This document shows positions 1 to 9,457 of a stretch of 64,000 nucleotides of DNA, in pieces (the first letter of the stretch is position 1; the number at the start of each line of letters is the position of its first letter). Origin of the DNA: an uncultured Prevotella sp. (GTDB lineage Bacteria; Bacteroidota; Bacteroidia; Bacteroidales; Bacteroidaceae); contig CAMYVQ010000005.1 of assembly GCA_947302435.1 (NCBI GenBank), positions 1 to 64,000 of the forward strand, written 5' to 3'. The translations under genes were made by a program, and so were the position numbers. The notes below the pieces were generated by a model. That model had not been told where the DNA came from. It ran no database searches and saw only the letters and a program-made list of their open reading frames with translations.

Positions 1-51
1 TGTGGTCATGAGGGCAATCCATTGGGTTCATGTCCCAATATTACGCATTAA
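1..51 (+). other. possible C-terminal tail of a gene cut by the window edge
   Basis: Frame 1 is open from the first base to a TAA at 49-51 and encodes 16 residues rich in Cys, Gly and His (CGHEGNPLGSCPNITH). It lies just upstream of the alaX promoter, where the end of a preceding gene would be expected. Frame 2 is also open for about 30 codons, so the assignment is weak and I do not recognise the protein. Confidence 0.2.
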
Positions 52-114
52 AAAAACTTCTGCGGATTTTGGGTTTTATGCAAAATATTCCTTTCGTTAG
101 TCATTTTTTTTCAT

Positions 115-122
115 TACCTTTG
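115..122 (+). promoter_or_regulatory. -7 promoter box of the alaX-like gene
   Basis: TACCTTTG matches the Bacteroidetes -7 consensus TAnnTTTG and lies 48 bp before the ATG. No clear TTTG -33 box is seen at the usual spacing; the nearest is a TTTC at 92-95. Confidence 0.55.
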
Positions 123-169
123 CACTGAAAGAGCTTAAATAAACTGAGGGAGCCTTTCTGTAAGACAAA

Positions 170-640
170 ATGAATGACGACATTATTCTGAACGACCACA
201 ACAAGGACGAGTTTCCGCCGGCCCATACGGCGGAGCATTTGCTCAACCAGACGATGATCAGGCTGTTTGGCTGTGAGCGCAGCTACAATGCGCATGTGGA
301 AAGAAAGAAAAGCAAAATGAGCTTTCATCTCGACCACAAGCCCGACCGCAAGGAAGAGCGCGAGATAGAACGCCGCATGAATGAACTTATCGAAGAAGAC
401 CTACCCGTTAGTTTTGAATTTGTCACACGTGACGAACTGCCCGACGGCATTGAACTCAACCGTCTACCCGATGATGCCTCCGAGACCATCCGTCTCGTTC
501 GCATCGGCGACTACGATGTCTGTCCATGTATCGGAAAGCATGTCCGCAGCACTGCTCAAATAGGACGTTTTGAAATGCTCGGCACGAACTGGGACCAACA
601 GGAGCATTCCTTCAGAGTAAGATTCAAAATTATTCAATAA
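170..640 (+). CDS. AlaX-like alanyl-tRNA editing protein
   Basis: 156 aa. It resembles the stand-alone editing domain of alanyl/threonyl-tRNA synthetases, which hydrolyses mischarged aminoacyl-tRNA in trans. The two zinc-binding signatures of that domain are visible: HxxxH at H19/H23 (HTAEH) and CxxxH at C120/H124 (CIGKH). The length fits the small AlaX class, which lacks the N-terminal OB-like extension. The start is the first ATG after a TAnnTTTG promoter. It is monocistronic and convergent with the metallo-hydrolase that ends at 677. Which tRNA it deacylates cannot be read from the sequence. Confidence 0.85.
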   Translation: MNDDIILNDHNKDEFPPAHTAEHLLNQTMIRLFGCERSYNAHVERKKSKMSFHLDHKPDRKEEREIERRMNELIEEDLPVSFEFVTRDELPDGIELNRLPDDASETIRLVRIGDYDVCPCIGKHVRSTAQIGRFEMLGTNWDQQEHSFRVRFKIIQ

Positions 641-676
641 AGATTATCCACCCATAATCATCGGACTCGCGTTCGT

Positions 677-1318
677 TTATCGCAAATAGGGGTTACTGCG
701 TTTCTCTTCACCAATTGTAGTCTTGGGGCCATGTCCACAATAAACCACAGTGTCATCGGGCAAGGGGGAAATGACAGTGCGCAGACTCTGTAGAAGGTCA
801 GACCATGAACCACGCTCAAAGTCGGTACGTCCAACGCTCATACGGAAAAGAGTGTCGCCTGTGAAAACCGTTTTTTCTTCAACACAATAAAACGAGACAC
901 CACCCGGTGTATGGCCAGGAGTGTGCAACACCTTTAGCTCATGATGGCCAAAACTAATGATGTCACCATGGGAAAAGAAACGGCCAAGGGGAGGCGTAGG
1001 ATGGTCGTATGGCACACCAAAGAAGTCAGCAGCCTGTTGGGCAAGGTCATGAGCAAGAAACTCATCGGCCGAATGAAGTTCTGGACAAAGGCCGAATTCG
1101 CTATAGATAGTGTCGTTGCCAAAACAATGATCAAGATGGCCATGGGTGCAGAGCAGATGAACGGGACGAAGCTGATGGTCACGTATATACTGGACGACCG
1201 CACGTCGCTCAGCATCATAGAAGGCTCCACAATCAATAATGACACACTCAAGTGTATCGTCACTCAGGATATAGGTATTCTCCTGAAGCATATTGCAGGT
1301 GAAAGTCTTTATCTCCAT
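677..1318 (-). CDS. MBL-fold metallo-hydrolase, glyoxalase II-like
   Basis: 213 aa. The metallo-beta-lactamase signature THGHLDH sits near residue 60, followed by the later metal ligands in HTPGHTPGG, FTGDTLF and YCGHGP. This is the short hydroxyacylglutathione-hydrolase-like subgroup without the full C-terminal helical domain of GloB, so the substrate is unknown; thioesters are typical for relatives. It has no signal peptide and is probably cytosolic. It lies 3 bp downstream of rsmG and is probably co-transcribed with it and the upstream M15-like gene. Confidence 0.85.
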   Translation of the reverse strand: MEIKTFTCNMLQENTYILSDDTLECVIIDCGAFYDAERRAVVQYIRDHQLRPVHLLCTHGHLDHCFGNDTIYSEFGLCPELHSADEFLAHDLAQQAADFFGVPYDHPTPPLGRFFSHGDIISFGHHELKVLHTPGHTPGGVSFYCVEEKTVFTGDTLFRMSVGRTDFERGSWSDLLQSLRTVISPLPDDTVVYCGHGPKTTIGEEKRSNPYLR

Positions 1319-1321
1319 ATA

Positions 1322-1942
1322 TTAAAGAGGTAAATAGATGCAATATTTCTTTTCGAACCAATCTTCACTATACCAATCGCTCAGTGCCTGAACCTGTACA
1401 ATGCGACGGAATGGGGCAATCTCAGGCTGTAGTTCCCCTCCCTTGAGACAGAGAATGCCATTAGGCAGAGCGTTATGACTGGTAGGAGCAATGTTTTTCC
1501 GAACAATCTTCACAAGGTCGGGCAATGGCATCACCGCACGCGAAACGACAAAGTCGTAACGGTCTTTCTCATCTTCACCACGCAAGTGTTCTGCATGACA
1601 GTTTTCCAATCCAACCGAATCGATAACCGACTGAGCCACAAGTATTTTCTTTCCAGTTCCATCAATCAGCTTAAACTTGCATTCAGGAAAAAGAATGGCA
1701 AGAGGAATACCTGGAAAACCGCCCCCAGTCCCAAAGTCAAGGATGCGCGTATCGGGTCGGAATTGAACCATACGGGCAATGGCAAGAGAGTGGAGCACAT
1801 GGTGTAGATAGAGAAAATCAATGTCCTTACGCGAGATAACATTGATCTTGTCGTTCCACTCATGATAGAGAGCATCGAGGGCAGCAAACTGCTGATGCTG
1901 CCTATCGGTAAGTTTCGGGAAATATTTTTCTATGAACTGCAT
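1322..1942 (-). CDS. rsmG: 16S rRNA (guanine-527-N7)-methyltransferase RsmG
   Basis: 206 aa, the normal length of RsmG/GidB. It methylates G527 of 16S rRNA with SAM. The SAM-binding loop ILDFGTGGGFPGIPLA is at about residues 68-83 and is typical of the family; the N-terminal part carries the family pattern DFLYLHHVLHSLAI. It is the middle gene of a leftward trio, 19 bp after the M15-like gene and 3 bp before the metallo-hydrolase. Confidence 0.95.
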   Translation of the reverse strand: MQFIEKYFPKLTDRQHQQFAALDALYHEWNDKINVISRKDIDFLYLHHVLHSLAIARMVQFRPDTRILDFGTGGGFPGIPLAILFPECKFKLIDGTGKKILVAQSVIDSVGLENCHAEHLRGEDEKDRYDFVVSRAVMPLPDLVKIVRKNIAPTSHNALPNGILCLKGGELQPEIAPFRRIVQVQALSDWYSEDWFEKKYCIYLPL

Positions 1943-1961
1943 ATCTTAATCTCAATACGAA

Positions 1962-2696
1962 CTATCTGACAGTAAGGTGGAAACAGCCCTGTTTCACCTC
2001 ATATTTAATATAGCATCGACCTTGCTCACGCATGTCGCGCAGCATCTCAGAGAGCACCCACTTCAGCGTGTCATTGCGTACCTGACAGCGTGGTGGCCCA
2101 TCAGGGTCTTCAACCGTCTCGTAGCGGTTGTAGCATATATCCAAAGTCGTGCCATAGAGATGACAAGAATTTTCCTTGGCATTGCCATTGAACCGACGAA
2201 GCCGGGCCACATCCTCCTCCGTACGCAACACGCTCGTCACCACAAACTTATGCAAGGGAAGACCCTTCACATACAGGCTATCGAAAAAAGCACGCCCCAT
2301 ATCCTCCAGCAAGATAGCAGCACGAGGAACTAAATAGGGAATGCTCTGACGAAGGGGGTCAACACTGTAATAAGGAGAAGCGCCGATATACACCAGCTCG
2401 TTTTTTCGCATCTCCGCATCGGCACGGTTCTTCACAGGAGAAACGCCCCACTGTCGGGCCGCCATGAGCTGTGTGGCATTAGTATCGGGAAAACACTCCT
2501 TAAAATTTGGCACAGAACGTACACGATGGAAAGCCTGACCTTCTGAGAGGGGAATAGATGTCACTTGTATGTCATTGAAAAGAGGGGGCCGCTCTGTCGT
2601 ATGAAACCCATCGTAAGCACATCTGCCCAATGCCAACACAATGACAAGACAGCCAAACGCCTCAATATACCTGTTTTTAAGGTCTTCCTTTTTCAT
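1962..2696 (-). CDS. DUF5715-like membrane-anchored protein with M15-type zinc-peptidase motifs
   Basis: 244 aa. One hydrophobic segment at about residues 11-25 anchors the protein or exports it. The C-terminal half carries the layout of D-Ala-D-Ala carboxypeptidases of peptidase family M15: R158, then SCHLYGTTLDI giving H179 and D186, then FHLTV giving H240. I assign it to the Bacteroidetes DUF5715 type from memory of the family. A periplasmic role in cutting peptidoglycan stem peptides is inferred from the motif layout. First gene of the leftward trio, divergent from phoH. Confidence 0.7.
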   Translation of the reverse strand: MKKEDLKNRYIEAFGCLVIVLALGRCAYDGFHTTERPPLFNDIQVTSIPLSEGQAFHRVRSVPNFKECFPDTNATQLMAARQWGVSPVKNRADAEMRKNELVYIGASPYYSVDPLRQSIPYLVPRAAILLEDMGRAFFDSLYVKGLPLHKFVVTSVLRTEEDVARLRRFNGNAKENSCHLYGTTLDICYNRYETVEDPDGPPRCQVRNDTLKWVLSEMLRDMREQGRCYIKYEVKQGCFHLTVR

Positions 2697-2715
2697 CTTT
2701 CTTTTTTACGGCCTG

Positions 2716-2746
2716 CAAAATTACGAAGAAAAGCTGAGACTGCAAA
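2716..2746 (-). promoter_or_regulatory. promoter of the DUF5715-like/rsmG/metallo-hydrolase operon
   Basis: On the minus strand TAATTTTG (2716-2723) is preceded by TTTG (2743-2746) with a 19-bp gap, a full match to the Bacteroidetes promoter layout. It ends 20 bp before the ATG. A second -7-like box, TAACTTTG, overlaps the -33 box at 2743-2750. Confidence 0.6.
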
Positions 2747-2798
2747 GTTAATTGACTTTATTTCAGGTCGAATTGCGTTAATCTTCCCAAATCGCTTC

Positions 2799-2826
2799 TT
2801 GATTACAAGCTTTTTTCATAACTTTG
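2799..2826 (+). promoter_or_regulatory. promoter of the phoH-pyrF gene run
   Basis: TTG (2799-2801) and TAACTTTG (2819-2826) with a 17-bp gap, slightly shorter than usual. Its position decides the phoH start: any start codon upstream of about 2830 would precede transcription. Confidence 0.5.
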
Positions 2827-2852
2827 CAGGCAAATTAAGCAGAAATAAGACT

Positions 2853-3839
2853 TTGATAGAGAAGCATATTGTACTTGAAGATATAGATCCCGTGGTTTTC
2901 TACGGCGTAGGTAATAGTCACCTGCAAATGATAAAGGCTTTGTTTCCGAAGCTGCGTATCATGGCACGTGACAATGTGATGCGTGTTCTCGGCGACGAGG
3001 AACAGATGGCTGCCTTCGAGGAAAGCACGGAAAAGATGCGCCAACACGTGCTGAAATTCAATTCCTTAAAAGAGGAGGACATCTTGGATATCATCAAAGG
3101 AAAACGCACGAAAGACGAAGTACCCGACGGTGTGGTATGCTATACCATGTCGGGACGACCCATAAAGGCGCGCTCGGAAAACCAGCAGCGACTCATCAAT
3201 GCCTACAACGAGAACGACATGGTATTTGCAGTAGGACCTGCCGGAACAGGCAAGACCTATCTGAGCATTGCATTGGCCGTGAGGGCACTGAAAGAAAAAG
3301 CGGCCAAAAAGATTATCCTCTCAAGACCAGCCGTGGAGGCCGGTGAGAAACTGGGATTTCTGCCAGGCGACATGAAGGACAAGATCGACCCTTACCTTCA
3401 GCCACTCTATGACGCATTAGAGGACATGCTGCCACAAGTGAAGCTGCAAGACATGATGGAGAAACATGTGATACAGATAGCCCCATTGGCCTTTATGCGC
3501 GGCAGAACATTGAGCGATGCAGTGGTGATTCTTGATGAGGCGCAAAACACGACACCGGCACAGATCAGAATGTTCCTGACCCGCATGGGATGGAACACGA
3601 AAATGATCATCACAGGTGACACTTCCCAAATAGACCTACCCAAAACGCAGAAGAGCGGACTCATTGAGGCTCTCCACATCCTGAGCAATATCGAGGGCAT
3701 CGGAGTGGTCCGACTGGACCGCTCGGATATTGTGAGACATAAGCTGGTGACGAGAATTGTCAATGCGTACGAAGAGTACGACCACATCCCACAAACAGAA
3801 GGAACTCATAAAACAAAAGATAATGAAAGCATTAACTAA
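2853..3839 (+). CDS. phoH: PhoH family ATPase
   Basis: 328 aa from a TTG start ([13 protein letters not shown]), chosen because the family begins with this kind of sequence and the promoter lies just upstream; the open frame extends further back to 2565 but would precede the promoter. It has an N-terminal KH-like/PhoH extension, then a P-loop ATPase domain with Walker [12 protein letters not shown] and Walker [12 protein letters not shown]. Relatives (YbeZ) work in RNA and ribosome metabolism together with YbeY. Its last 17 bases overlap the start of purC, so the two are co-transcribed. Confidence 0.9.
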   Translation: MIEKHIVLEDIDPVVFYGVGNSHLQMIKALFPKLRIMARDNVMRVLGDEEQMAAFEESTEKMRQHVLKFNSLKEEDILDIIKGKRTKDEVPDGVVCYTMSGRPIKARSENQQRLINAYNENDMVFAVGPAGTGKTYLSIALAVRALKEKAAKKIILSRPAVEAGEKLGFLPGDMKDKIDPYLQPLYDALEDMLPQVKLQDMMEKHVIQIAPLAFMRGRTLSDAVVILDEAQNTTPAQIRMFLTRMGWNTKMIITGDTSQIDLPKTQKSGLIEALHILSNIEGIGVVRLDRSDIVRHKLVTRIVNAYEEYDHIPQTEGTHKTKDNESIN

Positions 3840-4776
3840 AACGAACTTCAGCTTCGAAGGCCAGAAAAGCGTGTACCACGGAAAGGTACGCGACGTGTAT
3901 AACATTAACGACGACCTGATGGTGATGGTTGCCACCGACCGTATTTCAGCCTTCGATGTGGTATTGCCAAAGGGCATTCCCTTCAAGGGACAGGTGCTTA
4001 ACCAGATTGCCGCCAAGTTCTTGGATGCCACAACGGACATCTGCCCCAATTGGAAACTGGCTACGCCCGACCCTATGGTAACCGTAGGACTGAAGTGCGA
4101 GGGGTTTCGTGTAGAAATGATTATCCGTTCCATTCTGACCGGATCGGCATGGCGTGAATACAAAAACGGCTGCCGCGAACTGTGTGGAGTGCGCCTGCCC
4201 GACGGCATGAAGGAGAACGAGCGTTTCCCCGAACCTATCATCACGCCGACAACCAAAGCCGACGAAGGACACGATATGAATATCTCGAAAGAGGAGATTA
4301 TCGCACAGGGAATTGTATCGGCAGAGGATTATGAAGTGATGGAGGACTACACTCGCAAGATTTTTGCCCGTGGACAGGAGATTGCCGCCAAACGCGGTTT
4401 GATCCTCGTGGACACAAAATATGAATTTGGCAAGCGCGACGGTAAGGTGTACCTCATTGACGAAATCCACACTCCCGATTCTTCGCGCTATTTTTATGCC
4501 GATGGCTATGAAGAGAAACTGGCCAAAGGCGAACCCCAGTGCCAGTTGTCAAAAGAGTTCGTACGCCAATGGCTCATTGAGCACAACTTCATGAACGAGC
4601 CGGGACAGGTTATGCCCGAAATTACCGACGAGTATGCAGAGAGCGTATCAGAAAGATACATAGAGCTTTATGAAAATATCGTCGGGGAAAAGTTTAACAG
4701 AAGCACTGAGAACGGAGATATTGCCGCACGAATAGAGAAGAACGTCAGCGAATGGCTTACAAGCAGGAAGAGATAA
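3823..4776 (+). CDS. purC: phosphoribosylaminoimidazole-succinocarboxamide synthase PurC
   Basis: 317 aa. SAICAR synthetase, which joins CAIR and aspartate using ATP in purine synthesis. It shows the family start [20 protein letters not shown] and the signatures ATDRISAFD and [13 protein letters not shown]. The ATG at 3823 lies inside the phoH 3' end; an in-frame ATG at 3757 would overlap phoH by over 80 bp and adds residues not found in the family. The 3' end overlaps menG by 25 bp. Confidence 0.97.
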   Translation: MKALTKTNFSFEGQKSVYHGKVRDVYNINDDLMVMVATDRISAFDVVLPKGIPFKGQVLNQIAAKFLDATTDICPNWKLATPDPMVTVGLKCEGFRVEMIIRSILTGSAWREYKNGCRELCGVRLPDGMKENERFPEPIITPTTKADEGHDMNISKEEIIAQGIVSAEDYEVMEDYTRKIFARGQEIAAKRGLILVDTKYEFGKRDGKVYLIDEIHTPDSSRYFYADGYEEKLAKGEPQCQLSKEFVRQWLIEHNFMNEPGQVMPEITDEYAESVSERYIELYENIVGEKFNRSTENGDIAARIEKNVSEWLTSRKR

Positions 4777-5486
4777 AACCATACCACGAAGGCGGTAAGA
4801 CACAGCAGGTAGGAGCCATGTTCGACAACATTGCACCTACCTACGACAAACTGAATCATAGGCTGTCATGGGACATCGACCGCAGATGGCGGAAGAAAGC
4901 GATTCAGTTGCTGGCACCTTATCAGCCTAAGACGATACTTGACATTGCCACAGGCACAGGCGATTTTGCCATTATGACGGCACAGATGCTTCGCCCCCAA
5001 ACGCTCATCGGGGCCGACATCAGCGAGGGGATGATGGAGATTGGACGACAGAAGGTGAAACAAGTAGGGCTGGAGAATATAATAAGGTTCGAGAAAGAGG
5101 ACTGCATGCAATTAAGCTATGACGACAATACATTCGACGCAGTGATGGCAGCTTTCGGCATACGCAACTTTGCCAATCTGGACAAAGGACTCAGCGAGAT
5201 GTGCCGTGTAATGAAAGAAGGAGGGCATTTGAGCATCGCGGAACTGACGACACCCGTCTCGTTCCCTATGAAACAGCTCTTCAGCATCTATAGCAACACG
5301 GTGCTGCCTATCTATGGACGATTCATCTCCAAAGACACCAGTGCCTACTCCTACCTCAACAAAACGATTGAGGCCTTTCCTCAGGGAGAGCGCATGATGA
5401 ACATTCTGAAAAAAGCAGGATTCAAGGATACATCGTTCAGAAGACTCACTTTTGGCATTTGTACAATATATTTCGCAACTAAATAG
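4752..5486 (+). CDS. menG: demethylmenaquinone methyltransferase (UbiE/MenG)
   Basis: 244 aa. Class I SAM methyltransferase that makes menaquinone from demethylmenaquinone. Family signatures are [21 protein letters not shown] at the N-terminus (about residues 23-43), the SAM loop [11 protein letters not shown] near 62-72, and [20 protein letters not shown]. It overlaps purC by 25 bp and is followed by aroE after 11 bp, which pairs quinone synthesis with the shikimate pathway that feeds it. Confidence 0.95.
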   Translation: MAYKQEEIKPYHEGGKTQQVGAMFDNIAPTYDKLNHRLSWDIDRRWRKKAIQLLAPYQPKTILDIATGTGDFAIMTAQMLRPQTLIGADISEGMMEIGRQKVKQVGLENIIRFEKEDCMQLSYDDNTFDAVMAAFGIRNFANLDKGLSEMCRVMKEGGHLSIAELTTPVSFPMKQLFSIYSNTVLPIYGRFISKDTSAYSYLNKTIEAFPQGERMMNILKKAGFKDTSFRRLTFGICTIYFATK

Positions 5487-5497
5487 GTATTAGCATT

Positions 5498-6247
5498 ATG
5501 GATAAGTACGGATTAATCGGTTACCCCTTAGGGCATTCATTCTCTATCAGCTATCACAACCAGCGATTTGCTGACGAGGGCATCGATGCCGAATACGTGA
5601 ACTTTGAGATTCCGTCAATCGACGAACTTCCCGAAGTTTTGAGTTCAAACCCAGATTTGAAAGGTCTTAATGTTACCATTCCCTACAAAGAGAAGGTCAT
5701 GCCGTTTCTTGACCACATCAGCCCAGAGGCACGAGCCATTGGTGCCGTCAACGTCATCAAGGTGATACACGAGGGTAAGAAAATCAAGTTGAAAGGCTAC
5801 AACTCAGATGTCATTGGCTTCACGCAGAGCATCGAACCGATGCTGGAGAACTTCCACAAGAAAGCCCTCATATTAGGAACGGGTGGTGCCTCGAAAGCCA
5901 TTGACTACGGATTGAAGTCGTTAGGACTGGAAACAGTGTTCGTTAGTCGCTATGAACGTCCGGGCACCATTCAGTATGAGAGTATCACACCAGAAGTCGT
6001 TAAGGAATACAATGTCATTGTCAACTGTACGCCAATGGGTATGTTCCCCAAGACGGAAGTGTGTCCCAACCTGCCCTACGAAGCAATGGACGAGCGTACA
6101 ATACTGTATGACCTCATCTATAATCCCGACGAGACTCTCTTCATGAAGCGAGGAAAACAATATGGTGCCCAGACCAAGAACGGACTTGAGATGCTACTAT
6201 TGCAAGCCTTTGCCAGCTGGGAATTCTGGAACGGGAAAGAGCGTTAA
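5498..6247 (+). CDS. aroE: shikimate dehydrogenase
   Basis: 249 aa. NADP-dependent reduction of 3-dehydroshikimate to shikimate. The shikimate-binding start YPLGHSFSISYHNQRF, the catalytic lysine in NVTIPYKEKV, and the nucleotide-binding loop ILGTGGASKA (about residue 125) are all present; NCTPMGMFP follows. The protein is short compared with E. coli AroE but typical for this phylum. It lies in the phoH-pyrF run between menG and the TPM protein. Confidence 0.95.
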   Translation: MDKYGLIGYPLGHSFSISYHNQRFADEGIDAEYVNFEIPSIDELPEVLSSNPDLKGLNVTIPYKEKVMPFLDHISPEARAIGAVNVIKVIHEGKKIKLKGYNSDVIGFTQSIEPMLENFHKKALILGTGGASKAIDYGLKSLGLETVFVSRYERPGTIQYESITPEVVKEYNVIVNCTPMGMFPKTEVCPNLPYEAMDERTILYDLIYNPDETLFMKRGKQYGAQTKNGLEMLLLQAFASWEFWNGKER

Positions 6248-6280
6248 GAATAAGTACATAAAAGAAATTGAACTAACAAA

Positions 6281-7615
6281 TTGTCGAAACAAGTCAACAT
6301 ATCAGGAACGGCCTTGATGGTTGCCACAGTTGGCATACTCGTCGGAGGAGGAACCGCTTTACAACTGGGCTCTACGTCTGGTTCGATAGCGACGGTATGG
6401 ATGTTCTTACAAGTATTCTGCACTGTTTTCGGAACACTGACAGTAGGAGGATTGATTGCCGATCGTCGGGAGAACAAATTGCTGACCGCCCAACAAGAGA
6501 CGCACAAGAAGAACTTGAAAAGAATCGCCCGGAAATACAATGAAGTGACCAACATGTTGGAGAGCGAATTCCACACTGAGAAACGTTCCTTGGGCTTTTT
6601 CGACAAATGGGGGGAAGAAAGAGTCCGTAAACATTACGAGCAATTATATTTACAAAACAAGCGGGGCTTTGAACAAGAGTGTAGAACGCTCACAACAGGC
6701 AGCAGCACAGATTCCCCAACCTCCCGTAAATATAAGAGATTCTGGAAAACACTGATTATCGCAGGTGTTATCTGCCAAGTGATCGCGTGTGGCTATACTT
6801 TAGGAACGGCCAGCGCTCTTGAAGATATTCCACAGGCATCTGTAACCAGAACGAACAGCACTGCCGAAACGACAGAATGGAATGCCGAGAACATTCCAAT
6901 GTACCATCTGACCGACGGTTCCCGCTATGTAAGCAATCCTGACCAAGTGGTTTCGGCAAACACAGAGCGACTACTCAACCAGATGCTGAAGAAGATGGAC
7001 GATTCCCTACAAATTGAATCAGCCATGATCATTGTCAACCACGTTGAGGGACAAGACATCTTCAATTTTGCCCAAACGATCTTCGACCGCTATAAAGTGG
7101 GAAAGAACGACCGAGGTTTGGTAATCGTGCTGGCATATCAAGACCATAAAGTGCGCACCCATACCGGACGAGCCTTGGAAGCTGACCTTACTGACATAGA
7201 GTGTTCACGCCTGCAACAAACCTATGCCATTCCTTGTATGAAAGCCGAGCGACCCGACAGCGGTATGCTCTATCTGACGGAGGCCATCTACAATACCCTG
7301 AAGGGAAAAGACCTTCCAATGATGGAGTCTCAGAGAAAAGAAGCTGAAGCCGAAGAAGCATCCGGCGTGCTTGGCATCTATATGCTGCTCTTTGTTTTTT
7401 GGGCACTTCTCATCATCTATCTTTATCATCGCTACAACCTCTCTAATGGCAAAAATATGCTTCGTACCAATCCCTTTGTGAAGGCTCCTGTCGTTGTGTT
7501 CGGCGGTGGAGGCTTCGGTGGAGGTGGGGGCGGAGGCTTCGGCGGCGGAGGATTTTCGGGAGGAGGATTCTCTGGAGGCAGTTCAGGTGGTGGAGGTGCT
7601 ACATCGAGCTGGTAG
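6281..7615 (+). CDS. TPM-domain membrane protein with glycine-rich tail
   Basis: 444 aa. Two N-terminal membrane segments (about 10-28 and 36-60), a cytosolic linker with basic and acidic helices, a third segment at 157-180, a TPM (TLP18.3/Psb32/MOLO-1) domain at about 205-340, a fourth segment at 363-383 and a tail from 408 that is almost pure Gly with Phe and Ser. Relatives (YgcG type) often sit next to lemA, as here. No biochemical role is established for this type. The start is TTG at 6281; an ATG at 6317 would begin within the first membrane segment. Confidence 0.8.
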   Translation: MSKQVNISGTALMVATVGILVGGGTALQLGSTSGSIATVWMFLQVFCTVFGTLTVGGLIADRRENKLLTAQQETHKKNLKRIARKYNEVTNMLESEFHTEKRSLGFFDKWGEERVRKHYEQLYLQNKRGFEQECRTLTTGSSTDSPTSRKYKRFWKTLIIAGVICQVIACGYTLGTASALEDIPQASVTRTNSTAETTEWNAENIPMYHLTDGSRYVSNPDQVVSANTERLLNQMLKKMDDSLQIESAMIIVNHVEGQDIFNFAQTIFDRYKVGKNDRGLVIVLAYQDHKVRTHTGRALEADLTDIECSRLQQTYAIPCMKAERPDSGMLYLTEAIYNTLKGKDLPMMESQRKEAEAEEASGVLGIYMLLFVFWALLIIYLYHRYNLSNGKNMLRTNPFVKAPVVVFGGGGFGGGGGGGFGGGGFSGGGFSGGSSGGGGATSSW

Positions 7616-7654
7616 AATAAATGAACCAAACAAGTAATTAAAAACAAATAAATT

Positions 7655-8239
7655 ATGAACAAGAAGTATTTAATTGGAGTTATTGCAGTCTTAGTTGCTA
7701 TTGTACTTTGGGCAATCAGTGCTTACAACGGTATGATTGAAGTGGAAGAGAATGCCACGACCGCTCTTGCCAAAGTACAGTCGGCCTATCAGCGCCGTGC
7801 CGACCTGATCCCCAATCTGGTGGAAACAGTCAAAGGCTATGCCTCACACGAGAAAGAGACACTCGAAGGTGTGGTAAGCGCACGTTCAAAGGCTACCCAA
7901 ATGACCCTTGATCCCGAAAAGATGACTCCTGAGAAGATGAAAGAGTTTCAGGCTGCCCAAGGTGAACTGTCAAGTGCGCTTGGCCGTCTGATTGCCATTC
8001 AGGAGAACTATCCTGACCTGAAAGCCAACGAGAACTTCCGCGACCTGCAAGTGCAGCTCGAAGGTACCGAAAACCGTATTAACATAGAACGCAACAATTA
8101 TAATGAGGCTGTTCAAACGTACAATGTGAAGATCCGTCGGTTCCCCAACTCTATTTTTGCTGGCATGTTCGGTTTCGACAAGATGCAGAAGTTTGAAGCA
8201 GAAGCAGGAGCTGAAAAGGCACCTGAAGTGAAATTCTAA
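7655..8239 (+). CDS. lemA: LemA family protein
   Basis: 194 aa. One N-terminal membrane segment (about residues 4-24) followed by a long helical region with the family pattern VQSAYQRRADLIPNLVETVK and a C-terminal FPNSIFAGMFGF. LemA proteins are membrane-anchored helical bundles of uncertain role, frequently linked to TPM-domain proteins. It lies 39 bp after the TPM gene and 3 bp before purM. Confidence 0.92.
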   Translation: MNKKYLIGVIAVLVAIVLWAISAYNGMIEVEENATTALAKVQSAYQRRADLIPNLVETVKGYASHEKETLEGVVSARSKATQMTLDPEKMTPEKMKEFQAAQGELSSALGRLIAIQENYPDLKANENFRDLQVQLEGTENRINIERNNYNEAVQTYNVKIRRFPNSIFAGMFGFDKMQKFEAEAGAEKAPEVKF

Positions 8240-8242
8240 AAT

Positions 8243-9430
8243 ATGGACAACAGATATATGATGCGCGGTGTGAGCGCCGCAAAAGAAGATGTTCATGCAG
8301 CCATCAAGAACATCGACAAAGGCCTTTTTCCACAGGCTTTTTGCAAAATCATCCCCGATATTCTCGGTGGAGATCCTGAATATTGCAACATCATGCATGC
8401 TGACGGTGCCGGTACGAAATCGTCGTTAGCTTACATGTATTGGAAAGAGACGGGCGACCTCAGCGTATGGAAAGGCATTGCACAGGATGCCATCGTCATG
8501 AATACAGACGACTTGCTCTGTGTGGGTGCCGTCGATAACATTCTCGTTAGCAGCACTATCGGACGCAACAAGATGCTTGTTCCTGGTAAAGTCATCTCAG
8601 CAATCATCAATGGTACTGACGAATTGTTGGCAGAACTCCGTGAAATGGGCATCGGCATCTATCCCACAGGAGGCGAGACTGCCGACGTGGGTGACTTGGT
8701 GCGCACAATCATCGTCGATTCGACAGTGACGTGCCGCATGAAGCGAAGCGATGTCATTGACAATGCCAACATCCGTCCTGGAGATGTCATTGTGGGGCTT
8801 TCCTCTACAGGTCAGGCTTCATACGAGCATTGCTATAACGGAGGCATGGGCAGCAATGGCCTTACTTCAGCTCGCCACGATGTGTTCTCCAAGTATCTGG
8901 CTGAGAAATACCCTGAAAGCTTCGACCATGCAGTTCCTAACGAACTGGTATATAGCGGCAAGTTCGCGCTCACCGACTCCGTCCCGTATGTTGCAACAGA
9001 GTCCCAACACACCGAACTGCCCAACATGGGACAGTTGGTGCTCTCCCCCACTCGCACATACGCCCCTGTCATCAAGCGCTTGCTCGACGAACTTCGCCCG
9101 GAGATTCATGGCATGGTGCATTGCACTGGTGGTGCCCAGACAAAGGTGCTTCATTTCGTGGGAGATAATTGCCGGGTAGTGAAAGACAACATGTTCCCCG
9201 TTCCTCCACTATTCCGTGCCATACACGACTGTTCAGGCACCGACTGGAAAGAGATGTACCAGGTGTTCAACATGGGTCACCGCATGGAAATCTATGTCAG
9301 ACGCGAGGTGGCAGAACAAGTAATCGCTGTCAGCAAGAGTTTCAACATCGATGCCCAGATAGTAGGCCATATCGAAGAAGGCCCACGCTCGCTCACAATA
9401 CACAGTGAGTTTGGCACCTTCAATTACTAA
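8243..9430 (+). CDS. purM: phosphoribosylformylglycinamidine cyclo-ligase (AIR synthase)
   Basis: 395 aa. AIR synthase makes aminoimidazole ribotide from FGAM with ATP. It shows the PurM fold signatures HADGAGTKSS, NTDDLLCVGA, YPTGGETADVGDLV and, in the C-terminal domain, GMVHCTGGAQTKVLHF. It is longer than the E. coli enzyme (345 aa), as in other Bacteroidetes. With purC earlier in the run and pyrF at the end, the cluster gathers nucleotide synthesis. Confidence 0.92.
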   Translation: MDNRYMMRGVSAAKEDVHAAIKNIDKGLFPQAFCKIIPDILGGDPEYCNIMHADGAGTKSSLAYMYWKETGDLSVWKGIAQDAIVMNTDDLLCVGAVDNILVSSTIGRNKMLVPGKVISAIINGTDELLAELREMGIGIYPTGGETADVGDLVRTIIVDSTVTCRMKRSDVIDNANIRPGDVIVGLSSTGQASYEHCYNGGMGSNGLTSARHDVFSKYLAEKYPESFDHAVPNELVYSGKFALTDSVPYVATESQHTELPNMGQLVLSPTRTYAPVIKRLLDELRPEIHGMVHCTGGAQTKVLHFVGDNCRVVKDNMFPVPPLFRAIHDCSGTDWKEMYQVFNMGHRMEIYVRREVAEQVIAVSKSFNIDAQIVGHIEEGPRSLTIHSEFGTFNY

Positions 9431-9457
9431 TTTTAATGCCCCAAATCCCATCACTTA

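Noticed and set aside
2565..2852. Long N-terminal extension of phoH
   Set aside because: It precedes the TAACTTTG promoter box, overlaps the divergent gene's start region and is not found in the family start I know.
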